Positions 1-6,908 of a DNA stretch of 33,657 bases are shown one piece after another. Source of the stretch: Clostridia bacterium (GTDB taxonomy: Bacteria; Bacillota; Clostridia; Christensenellales; Aristaeellaceae); contig JAFWZN010000051.1 of the NCBI GenBank assembly GCA_017522345.1, positions 1 to 33,657 of the forward strand. Direction: 5' to 3'. The stretch's first letter is position 1, and each line of letters opens with the position of its first letter. The notes under the pieces are model-generated. The model ran no database searches and was not told where the DNA came from. It worked only from the letters and a program-made list of their open reading frames with translations. A program made the translations under genes and the position numbers.

Positions 1-412
1 CAGGTTTGGTGCGCAGATGGACTTCAAATTCATAGACGCGCGTTTCCAACATCCCCTCAAAGTCCCCAGCCTGTCCGGCGGTCAGAAGCAGCGCCTCGCC
101 ATCGCACGCGCCGTGCTCACCGACCCGGCCATCCTCGTCATGGACGACTCTACCTCCGCGGTCGATATGGAAACCGAATACCTTATTCAAAACGACCTAA
201 AGGACGTTCTCAAAAACCGCACCACCTTCATTATCGCCCACCGAATTTCCTCCGTCAAAAACGCCGACCTTATACTGGTGCTCAAGGACGGCCGCATCGT
301 CGAGCGCGGCACGCACAAGGAGCTCCTTTCCATGGAAGGCGAATACTACAATATGGTTCAGGATCAGTACAAGGATCTCAAAACCGTTATGGCGAAGGGA
401 GGCGCTCTCTAA
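1..412 (+). CDS. ABC exporter half-transporter, C-terminal fragment (degenerate ATPase site partner)
   Basis: This is the C-terminal end of an ABC exporter nucleotide-binding domain; the membrane domain and Walker A lie before the window. The frame is open from base 2, so the first in-window ATG (17) is not the real start. Visible motifs are the signature LSGGQKQR, Walker B ILVMDDSTSAVD and the H-loop IIAHRISS. Walker B carries Asp where the catalytic Glu normally sits. In heterodimeric exporters (TM287/288, BmrCD type) this marks the subunit contributing the non-hydrolysing site. The stop overlaps the next gene's ATG by one base, so the two halves are translationally coupled. The roughly 20 residues before LSGGQ do not resemble the usual Pro-Glu-Gly-Tyr stretch there, which may be divergence or an error near the sequence end. 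Confidence 0.9.
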   Translation, partial: RFGAQMDFKFIDARFQHPLKVPSLSGGQKQRLAIARAVLTDPAILVMDDSTSAVDMETEYLIQNDLKDVLKNRTTFIIAHRISSVKNADLILVLKDGRIVERGTHKELLSMEGEYYNMVQDQYKDLKTVMAKGGAL

Positions 413-2202
413 TGGCCAAAATGCTCAGACAAATTGACGATGAAGTGCTGGAGAGCCCGTTTAATAAACAGCAGTTTTTCAGGCTCCTTTCCTACATGAA
501 GCCGTATCTCAAAAACGTCATCATCTCGCTTATCCTCATGGTCATCGCCGCGCTCTGTTCCCTTGGAAGCACCTTTCTTCTCTCAAACGCCATTTCCGCG
601 CTTGAAAAGATGGATTCCAACATCTACATTTTCTTAATCGGCATGATCGTAACCGCGTTTTTAGGCGCCATCTGCGTGCGCTACCGCGTGCGTCTGATGG
701 ATTCCGCAGGCCGCCGCGCGCTGGCAACGCTGCGCGAGGATCTTTTTAAGCACATCCAAGGGCTCTCCTTTTCGTTTTTTGACACCCGCTCCGCCGGCAA
801 AATCCTCGTTCGCGTCATAAACGACGTAAACAGCTTAAACGACCTTTTCACAAACGGCATTGTGAACGTGCTGGTCGATTGTCTTACGCTGGTGATTCTG
901 CTTGCCATTATGCTGGTTGTCAACTGGAAGCTGACGCTCATTTCCATGTGCATCATGCCCTTTTTGCTTTTCATCCTCTTTAAATTAAAGCGCGTCATGC
1001 GCAAGCGCTGGCAGCGCGTTCGCGTAAAAACCTCCTCCATGAACGGATACCTGCATGAATCCTTAGCTGGTATGCGCGTAACGGAAGCTTTTGTGCGCGA
1101 GGACGAAAATCAGGAGACGTTTGAAAATGTAAACGACGACATCCGAAATACGTGGATGAAGGCCATCGAGGTCAATAACGCCTTCTGGCCCGCGCTGGAT
1201 TTCACCGGCACCTGCGGCACGATTCTCGTGTACATTTTCGGCGTAATCATGATGGGCGACCCCGTAAAGCCCTTGGCGCTTGCCAATCTTATGCTGATTA
1301 TCTGGTATTTGGGCCGCTTCTGGGAACCGCTTAACACCCTTTCGAACTTCTACAACAATGTTTTGTCCGCCATGGCGTCCATGGAGCGTATTTTTGAGAT
1401 CATGGACACCGAAAGCGAAATCAAGGACAAGGAAAACGCAAAGCCCCTGCCTCCTATCAAAGGCCGCGTGGACTTTGAAAACGTCACCTTCTCCTACGAC
1501 AAGGAAAAAATCGTCTTAAAGAACGTGAATTTCACCGTAACGCCCGGTCAGACCATCGCTCTGGTGGGCCCGACGGGCGCGGGAAAATCCACGGTCGTCA
1601 ACCTGATCAGCCGCTTCTACGACGTAACCGGCGGCGCAGTCAAGCTGGACGGGCACGACGTCAGGGACGTACAATTGCGCTCCTTAAGAGAACAGATGTC
1701 CGTCATGATGCAGGACAGCTTCATTTTCTCCGGCACCATCATGGACAACATCCGTTACGGAAGATTAGACGCGACGGACGACGAGGTCATCGCAGCCGCT
1801 AAAGCCGTCTATGCCCACGACTTCATCATGCAGATGGAAAAGGGCTACGAAACGGAAGTCAACGAGCGCGGAAGCAGCCTGTCGGTTGGACAAAAGCAGC
1901 TGATTTCCTTCGCCAGAGCGCTTCTAAACGATCCCAAGATCCTGATTCTGGACGAAGCAACTTCTTCCATCGACACGCACACCGAAATCCTCATTCAAAA
2001 GGCGCTGGACGAACTTTTGAAGGGACGCACCAGCTTCGTCATTGCGCACCGCCTGTCGACCATCCGAAACGCCGACTGTATCATGGTCATTCAGGACGGA
2101 AATATTGCGGAAGCCGGCACGCACGAAACGCTTATCAAAAACGAGAAGGGTCACTATCGCGCGCTGTGCGATGCGCAGTATAAATTTCTTCTGGAGGAAT
2201 GA
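412..2202 (+). CDS. ABC exporter half-transporter, permease fused to ATPase (catalytic partner)
   Basis: A 596-residue half-transporter: an N-terminal six-helix exporter membrane domain (about residues 25-320), then a nucleotide-binding domain with Walker A GPTGAGKST near residue 386, signature LSVGQKQ near 490, Walker B ILILDEATSSID near 511 and H-loop IAHRLSTI. The signature is off-consensus (LSVGQ for LSGGQ) while Walker B keeps its catalytic Glu, the exact complement of the upstream subunit. A heterodimer with one active and one degenerate ATP site is therefore expected. Such pairs export drugs, lipids or peptides; the substrate cannot be read from sequence. The start overlaps the previous stop and the end overlaps or abuts the next gene, so it sits inside an operon. 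Confidence 0.95.
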   Translation: MAKMLRQIDDEVLESPFNKQQFFRLLSYMKPYLKNVIISLILMVIAALCSLGSTFLLSNAISALEKMDSNIYIFLIGMIVTAFLGAICVRYRVRLMDSAGRRALATLREDLFKHIQGLSFSFFDTRSAGKILVRVINDVNSLNDLFTNGIVNVLVDCLTLVILLAIMLVVNWKLTLISMCIMPFLLFILFKLKRVMRKRWQRVRVKTSSMNGYLHESLAGMRVTEAFVREDENQETFENVNDDIRNTWMKAIEVNNAFWPALDFTGTCGTILVYIFGVIMMGDPVKPLALANLMLIIWYLGRFWEPLNTLSNFYNNVLSAMASMERIFEIMDTESEIKDKENAKPLPPIKGRVDFENVTFSYDKEKIVLKNVNFTVTPGQTIALVGPTGAGKSTVVNLISRFYDVTGGAVKLDGHDVRDVQLRSLREQMSVMMQDSFIFSGTIMDNIRYGRLDATDDEVIAAAKAVYAHDFIMQMEKGYETEVNERGSSLSVGQKQLISFARALLNDPKILILDEATSSIDTHTEILIQKALDELLKGRTSFVIAHRLSTIRNADCIMVIQDGNIAEAGTHETLIKNEKGHYRALCDAQYKFLLEE

Positions 2203-2207
2203 TTTCT

Positions 2208-3356
2208 TTGAAACGAGCCATCGTCGTTTGGGGCGCAGGCCGCATTGGCCGCGGCTTCGTAGCGGATATCTTCAATCATGAGGATTGGCAAACTGTCTTT
2301 GTGGATATCGATCAAACGCTTATTGATCGCTTAAACGCCGCTAAAAAATACGCCATTCACAAAGCCACAAAGGACGGAATCACCCAAACAATCATCGAAA
2401 ATGGCTTTACCGCCCTCCACACAAGCGATCAGGATGCCTTGAAAGCCCTTTTCCTCACCGAAGGACTCATGCTTGATATCGCAGTGCATGCGCCGAAGCT
2501 TCCTGAGGTTGCGGATCAGATTGCCCCTCTCATTGAATTCCGTGCAAAAAACGCGGCGCATCTTCCCATGGACGTCATGATGAACGTCAACATGGCCGCG
2601 CCCGACGAATGGTTTATTTCTCTTCTTGAGGCGCGTCTGTCCGCGAAAGCGCTTTCGTACTTCAAGGAAAAAGTCGGCGTAACGGGCATTTTCGCCATGT
2701 GCATATCGCCCGTCGCGCCCGAGTCCATTCAAAAAAACGATCCCCTCGCCCTTTGGAACAACGGCTTTCACGAGCAGGCGATTGACAAAAACCGCTTAAA
2801 GTGCCCTCCGCCTGTCCTTCCCCGCCTGCGGCTGACGGACGATGTAGCAAAAGAGGAAACGAGAAAGCTCTATACCCTCAACATGGCGCACGCGCTTATC
2901 TGTTATCTGGGGCTCAAAAAAGGTTTAGAAACCTCCTTCGACGCGGTAAACGACAAAGAAGTGCGCCAAACGCTTCTGACCGCGCTTGAAGAAGCCTCAT
3001 TCGGCCTTATCGGCGAATACGGATTTTACGAGGAAGAAATGTCCTTGTGGCGCGAGACCATCGTAGGCCTTCTGGAAAACCCGTATATCAAGGACGATCT
3101 TAAGCGTTTAGGCGCAGATACGAAAAGAAAGCTCGGCGCATATGACCGATTGGTCGGCCCCGCAAGGCTCTCGGCAAAGCATGGGCGCGCGCCTTACGCG
3201 CTTTCCAAAGCCATTCGCGCCGGATTCGACTATGAAAACGACGACGAAGGCACAAAAGCCGTGCGCGAATGCGTGAAAGCAAACGGTGCAGAGAAAGCCG
3301 CCGAAATCTTCTCAAAGCTTCTGCCGGGTGACGGCATTTTCGACCTTGTGTTTTAA
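2208..3356 (+). CDS. Mannitol-1-phosphate 5-dehydrogenase-like oxidoreductase
   Basis: A 382-residue member of the polyol-specific long-chain dehydrogenase family. The N-terminus has a Rossmann motif (GAGRIGRGF, residues 9-17) followed by an acidic strand end VDID suited to NAD. The C-terminal domain contains KLYTLNMAHALICYLG with Lys220, Asn225 and His228, matching the family's catalytic Lys-Asn-His pattern. MtlD homologues interconvert mannitol 1-phosphate and fructose 6-phosphate with NAD. No PTS gene is nearby, so the true substrate is uncertain. I chose the TTG at 2208 because GGAGG (2193-2197) is 10 bases upstream of it; an ATG at 2199 overlaps the exporter stop but lies only one base after that site. 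It is probably co-transcribed with the exporter. Confidence 0.85.
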   Translation: MKRAIVVWGAGRIGRGFVADIFNHEDWQTVFVDIDQTLIDRLNAAKKYAIHKATKDGITQTIIENGFTALHTSDQDALKALFLTEGLMLDIAVHAPKLPEVADQIAPLIEFRAKNAAHLPMDVMMNVNMAAPDEWFISLLEARLSAKALSYFKEKVGVTGIFAMCISPVAPESIQKNDPLALWNNGFHEQAIDKNRLKCPPPVLPRLRLTDDVAKEETRKLYTLNMAHALICYLGLKKGLETSFDAVNDKEVRQTLLTALEEASFGLIGEYGFYEEEMSLWRETIVGLLENPYIKDDLKRLGADTKRKLGAYDRLVGPARLSAKHGRAPYALSKAIRAGFDYENDDEGTKAVRECVKANGAEKAAEIFSKLLPGDGIFDLVF

Positions 3357-3383
3357 GTACAACATATTTAGGAGGAGTTCCCC

Positions 3384-4667
3384 ATGTCCGATTATCGCCT
3401 CGACACCAAATGCGTACAGGCCGGTTACACCCCTGGAAACGGCGAACCCCGCCAGATTCCGATCTATCAAAGCACCACATGGAAATACGCCACCAGCGAA
3501 GATATGGCGAAGCTTTTCGACCTTGAAGAGAGCGGATATTTTTACACCCGTCTTCAGAACCCCACCAACGATTACGTTGCCGCGAAGATCGCCGAGCTGG
3601 AGGGCGGAGCCAGCGCCATGCTGACCTCCTCCGGTCAGGCCGCAAACTTCTTTGCGCTTTTCAATATTTGTTCCGCAGGCGACCATATCGTGGCTTCCTC
3701 CGCGATCTATGGCGGAACGTTCAACCTCATTTCCGTCACCATGGCTCGCATGGGCATTACCGCCACCTTCGTAAGCCCCGACTGCACCCGCGAGGAGCTG
3801 GACGCAGCCTTTACCGAAAACACCAAGTGCGTTTTCGGCGAAACCATCGCCAATCCCGCGCTGACCGTTTTAGATATTGAGCTGTTTGCCGAAGCCGCTC
3901 ACGCGCACGGCGTTCCGCTGATTGTGGACAACACCTTCCCCACGCCCATCAACTGCCGCCCGATCGAATGGGGCGCGGACATCGTCACCCATTCCACCAC
4001 CAAATACATGGACGGTCACGGCGCAGCGGTCGGCGGCGCAATCGTTGACAGCGGCAACTTCGACTGGATGGCGCATAAAGACAAGTTCCCCGGCCTGACT
4101 CAGCCTGACGAAAGCTATCATGGCGTGACCTACGCCGAGCGTTTCGGCAAGGAAGGCGCATTCATCACCAAGTGCACCGCCCAGCTGATGCGCGATTTCG
4201 GCGCGATCCAGAGCCCGCAGCACGCCTTTATTCTGAATCTCGGCCTTGAGAGTTTGCATGTGCGCATGCCGCGCCACAGCGCCAACGGAAAAGCCGTCGC
4301 CGAATTCCTGAACGCCAACGAAAAGGTCGAATGCGTGCACTACTGCGATCTTGAAAACGATCCCTACCATGCCCGCCAGCTCAAGTATCTGCCGAACGGC
4401 TCCTGCGGCGTTGTATCCTTTGAATTGAAGGGCGGACGCGAAGCGGCAGGCCGCTTTATGAAGGCGCTGAAGCTCGCTGCCATCGAAACCCACGTCGCCG
4501 ATGCGCGCACCTGCTGCCTTTGTCCCTCCACCTCCACCCATCGTCAGATGACGGACGAACAGCTGAAGGCTGCCGGCGTGCCGGCCGGTCTTGTCAGGAT
4601 TTCCTGCGGTCTTGAAAATCCAGAGGATCTGATTGCCGACATCCGGCAGGCCCTTAATATCATTTAA
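3384..4667 (+). CDS. metY: O-acetylhomoserine sulfhydrylase (PLP-dependent, Cys/Met metabolism family)
   Basis: A 427-residue cytosolic PLP enzyme of the Cys/Met metabolism family. The Schiff-base lysine is Lys207 in STTKYMDGHG, the pyridine-binding aspartate is Asp182 in VDNTF, and the phosphate-cup motif SSGQAANFF is at about 82-90. Length and motifs fit O-acetylhomoserine aminocarboxypropyltransferase, which makes homocysteine from O-acetylhomoserine and sulfide. The AGGAGG ribosome site is at 3371-3376. It begins 27 bases after the dehydrogenase stop, so it may be the last gene of that operon. It converges on metA, which makes its substrate, across a shared terminator. Methionine gamma-lyase or another gamma-family member is less likely given length and the long C-terminal HVADARTC region. 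Confidence 0.93.
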   Translation: MSDYRLDTKCVQAGYTPGNGEPRQIPIYQSTTWKYATSEDMAKLFDLEESGYFYTRLQNPTNDYVAAKIAELEGGASAMLTSSGQAANFFALFNICSAGDHIVASSAIYGGTFNLISVTMARMGITATFVSPDCTREELDAAFTENTKCVFGETIANPALTVLDIELFAEAAHAHGVPLIVDNTFPTPINCRPIEWGADIVTHSTTKYMDGHGAAVGGAIVDSGNFDWMAHKDKFPGLTQPDESYHGVTYAERFGKEGAFITKCTAQLMRDFGAIQSPQHAFILNLGLESLHVRMPRHSANGKAVAEFLNANEKVECVHYCDLENDPYHARQLKYLPNGSCGVVSFELKGGREAAGRFMKALKLAAIETHVADARTCCLCPSTSTHRQMTDEQLKAAGVPAGLVRISCGLENPEDLIADIRQALNII

Positions 4668-4708
4668 TTAAACCCGCAATTGTTCCTTTCGTTTATTCCA
4701 ACAAAAAT

Positions 4709-4742
4709 GCGTCCCGCAAACCGATTATCGTTTGCGGGACGC
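4709..4742. terminator. Bidirectional terminator between metY and metA
   Basis: A perfect 13-bp stem (GCGTCCCGCAAAC / GTTTGCGGGACGC) around an 8-base loop lies 41 bases after the metY stop and 6 bases before the metA stop. TTGTTTCT follows on the plus side, and an interrupted T stretch (ATTTTTGTT) follows on the minus side. It can end transcripts from both converging genes. Confidence 0.85.
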
Positions 4743-4748
4743 TTGTTT

Positions 4749-5669
4749 CTATAGATTTGAAAGGTTGTACGGCGTGTTCTGATAAACCAGATAATTCAGC
4801 CAGTTGATGTACAAAAGGCTTGAATGCGACCTCCAGCGCATAACCGGCTCCTTTTCGGGATCATCCTCCGGGAAATAGTTGATCGGGAAGGAATCGGTAA
4901 TTCCCTGCGCAGTGTCTCTCAGATATTCGTTTCTGAGCGTGTCCACATCGTATTCTCCGTGCCCTGTGACATACACGCGGCGTCCATTTTGGGAAGCAAC
5001 GATATACACACCCGCCGCATTGCTTTCAGCAATAATTTCAAGGTCGTTTACTGCACTGATATCCTCCTTGCGAACCTCCGTATAGCGCGAATGCGGAGCA
5101 AGGAAGGTTTCGTTAAAGCCGCGCGTCAGGGGATGATGAACATTCATAACCTTGTGCGGGAAAACGCCCACGCATTTTCTGGGAAGCGTATATTTGGGTA
5201 TGCCGTAATGGTGATACAAAGCAGCCATCGCCGCCCAGCAGATGAACATGGAGGAATACACATTTTCGTCCATCCAATCCATGAGCCGCTTAAGCTCGTC
5301 CCAGTAAAGAACGTCTTCAAAATCCAGTTTCTCAACCGGCGCGCCCGTCATGATGAAAGCGTCGTATCTCTCGCCCTTATTGATTACATCATCAATTGTG
5401 GTATAGAACGTTTCAAGGTGAGAAATATCCGTATTTTTGCCCGTGTAGGTGCCTGTTCTTATGAACGTGATTTCGGCCTGCAGGGGCGTATTGCTTAAAA
5501 GCCGCAAAAGCTGCGTCTCCGTAACAGGCTTAATCGGCATCAGATTGACGATGCCGATTTTTAAAGGTCTTATGTCCTGATGATTTGCGCGCGCATTCGT
5601 CATGACAAAGATGTTTTCTTTTTTCAGTGCCTGAACAGCAGGCATGTTGTCCGGGATTCTGACTGGCAT
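4749..5669 (-). CDS. metA: Homoserine O-acetyltransferase, MetA family
   Basis: A 306-residue MetA-family acyltransferase that activates homoserine at the entry to methionine synthesis. The nucleophile is Cys144 in FICWAAMAAL, and the His-Glu pair is in VTGHGEYD. The acyl-CoA selectivity position reads TGAPVE with Glu113. In characterised MetA enzymes Glu here goes with acetyl-CoA and Gly with succinyl-CoA, so acetylation is predicted despite the common label homoserine O-succinyltransferase. That matches a MetY, which uses O-acetylhomoserine, as the facing gene. The AGGAG ribosome site is well placed. The start is only 15 bases after the stop of the NlpC/P60 gene and no promoter is evident between them, so they are probably co-transcribed. 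Confidence 0.95.
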   Translation of the reverse strand: MPVRIPDNMPAVQALKKENIFVMTNARANHQDIRPLKIGIVNLMPIKPVTETQLLRLLSNTPLQAEITFIRTGTYTGKNTDISHLETFYTTIDDVINKGERYDAFIMTGAPVEKLDFEDVLYWDELKRLMDWMDENVYSSMFICWAAMAALYHHYGIPKYTLPRKCVGVFPHKVMNVHHPLTRGFNETFLAPHSRYTEVRKEDISAVNDLEIIAESNAAGVYIVASQNGRRVYVTGHGEYDVDTLRNEYLRDTAQGITDSFPINYFPEDDPEKEPVMRWRSHSSLLYINWLNYLVYQNTPYNLSNL

Positions 5670-5684
5670 GAAGATGCTCCTATA

Positions 5685-6530
5685 TTAAAAATCAATAAGA
5701 CGCCACGCAAACATGAAATTTCGGGTGTAATAGCCGGTGCCGGTGGCAGGGATAAGACGATAGTCAACTTTTTCGGCGCCATTGGAGGAATCGATAAACA
5801 CGCCGGAAGAATATTGCTTTCCGTTGATCGTACCCTTGCCTACATAAATGCCGACGTGCGTGCAATAATCCTTGTTGTCCTCTTTCCAGCAAATGATATC
5901 GCCCGGCTGAAGATCAGTGATCTTCGTGATTTTCATCGCATTTTTGTTGTACTTTTCAAGTTCACCGAAGTTGGTATGACCTACTCTCCAGCCTTCAACG
6001 CCATTCGTCGTCGCCGCGCCTGTTTTCATACCAAGCGCGTCTTTAAAACATTTATTGACAAATTCGACGCAATCCATTTCAGAATAAGGACGTCCAACCA
6101 GCGTATCGGCGTAGGCGAGCAGCGTCGTTGCTTTTTTGTCGATCGGGTCAAAGGTAAATTCATAGCGTTTCACATAGGTGTATACGTTTGTGTCGCTATA
6201 GCAGGTAACGGTTCTATCCTCGCCGAGCCTGCCCAGCGCGTTTTCGCCGAAGGTGACGTTTTTTCCCATAATCTTGATACTGGTAAGATTCGGGCAATCG
6301 GCAAAGGCCTCCTCTCCGATATAGGTTACGCCTGCGGGAATTACGACGCTTTTAAGGGACTTATCACCCATAAAAGCACCGTTTTCAATTCTCGTTACGA
6401 ATTTGGGAATCTCAAGCGCAAATGCAGACAGAGGGAAAAGGCACGCAAACAGTACGCAGAAGGCAATTGCCCTGCGCATGATCGCGCTGAACGCGCGATG
6501 GGGATTAGACCTCAAAACACAATTCTTCAT
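5685..6530 (-). CDS. Secreted BspA-type leucine-rich-repeat and NlpC/P60 hydrolase
   Basis: A 281-residue exported protein. A signal peptide ends about residue 38 (hydrophobic AIAFCVLFACLFPLSAFA). Next is a short BspA/LRR_5-type repeat block (about 42-100: IENGAFMGDKSLKSVVIP, then IGEEAFADCPNLTSI). A C-terminal NlpC/P60-like cysteine peptidase domain follows, with Cys154 in MDCVEF and His225 in THVGIYVG. Such domains cut cell-wall peptide stems or related amide bonds outside the cell. The ATG at 6530 is chosen because a sigma-A promoter ends seven bases before it; no Shine-Dalgarno is visible. An ATG at 6479 (MRRAIAF) would give a cleaner signal peptide but also lacks a ribosome site. metA follows closely. 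Confidence 0.8.
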   Translation of the reverse strand: MKNCVLRSNPHRAFSAIMRRAIAFCVLFACLFPLSAFALEIPKFVTRIENGAFMGDKSLKSVVIPAGVTYIGEEAFADCPNLTSIKIMGKNVTFGENALGRLGEDRTVTCYSDTNVYTYVKRYEFTFDPIDKKATTLLAYADTLVGRPYSEMDCVEFVNKCFKDALGMKTGAATTNGVEGWRVGHTNFGELEKYNKNAMKITKITDLQPGDIICWKEDNKDYCTHVGIYVGKGTINGKQYSSGVFIDSSNGAEKVDYRLIPATGTGYYTRNFMFAWRLIDF

Positions 6531-6537
6531 ATTACAA

Positions 6538-6566
6538 ATTTTATCACATTTATTGGCATTTGTAAA
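6538..6566 (-). promoter_or_regulatory. Sigma-A promoter of the LRR-NlpC/P60 gene
   Basis: Read on the minus strand, TTTACA, a 17-base spacer and TAAAAT lie immediately upstream of the gene. Only seven bases (TTGTAAT) separate the -10 box from the ATG at 6530, which puts the expected transcription start on or next to the start codon. Confidence 0.7.
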
Positions 6567-6607
6567 GCATGCGCCATAAAAAAGCAACACGAACCCCTGT
6601 TTTTCGT

Positions 6608-6637
6608 AAAAAAGACCGCCGTGCGAACACGGCGGTC
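6608..6637 (-). terminator. Rho-independent terminator downstream of the sugar importer operon
   Basis: On the minus strand a perfect 10-bp GC-rich stem (GACCGCCGTG / CACGGCGGTC) closed by a TTCG loop is followed directly by TTTTTT. It is the outer left hairpin of the 6614-6873 block and would end transcripts that read through from the solute-binding protein gene. Confidence 0.75.
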
Positions 6638-6873
6638 AAGTCATCAAAAAAGTGCCTTTTTTGATGAGAGGGGCCGATCCCCTGAAATTCTTCGGAATTT
6701 CCGGGCGGGGATCGGAAAGGGGAAGCGTTTTCAGTCGCTGCGCTTTATGAAAACGCGCGATTTTGCCGTACATGCCGCCAAAATCGATTGAAAATGGAGA
6801 GGGAGTGCGCTCCCTCTCCATGCCTCACCCAGAGGTTTGTTGATGGTCTGACCGCCGTGCGAACACGGCGGTC
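6614..6873. repeat. Dense hairpin block bounded by two identical palindromes, MITE-like or structured RNA
   Basis: There is no credible gene between 6531 and 6908. The block holds seven stem-loops in 260 bases: 6614-6637 (10 bp), 6641-6667 (11 bp, TCATCAAAAAA/TTTTTTGATGA), 6674-6715 (9-bp outer stem plus a 7-bp inner stem with TTCG loop), 6725-6756 (9 bp), 6758-6786 (8 bp), 6794-6821 (12 bp, loop TGCG) and 6850-6873, which is identical to the first. The end hairpins continue inward with similar inverted sequence (AAGTCATCAA against AGACCATCAA) and outward with TAAAAAA against TAAACCAAA. They therefore behave as terminal inverted repeats of roughly 45 bases. This suggests a small non-autonomous element or a structured transcript; no transposase is present. 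Confidence 0.65.
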
Positions 6874-6908
6874 TTTGGTTTAGCTTTTAAGTCAGCTTGA
6901 CGAGCGAA

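Noticed and set aside
5580..6791. Plus-strand frame of 403 codons across metA, the hydrolase and the hairpin block
   Set aside because: It is antisense to two real genes and runs into non-coding hairpins; no ribosome site or recognisable protein.
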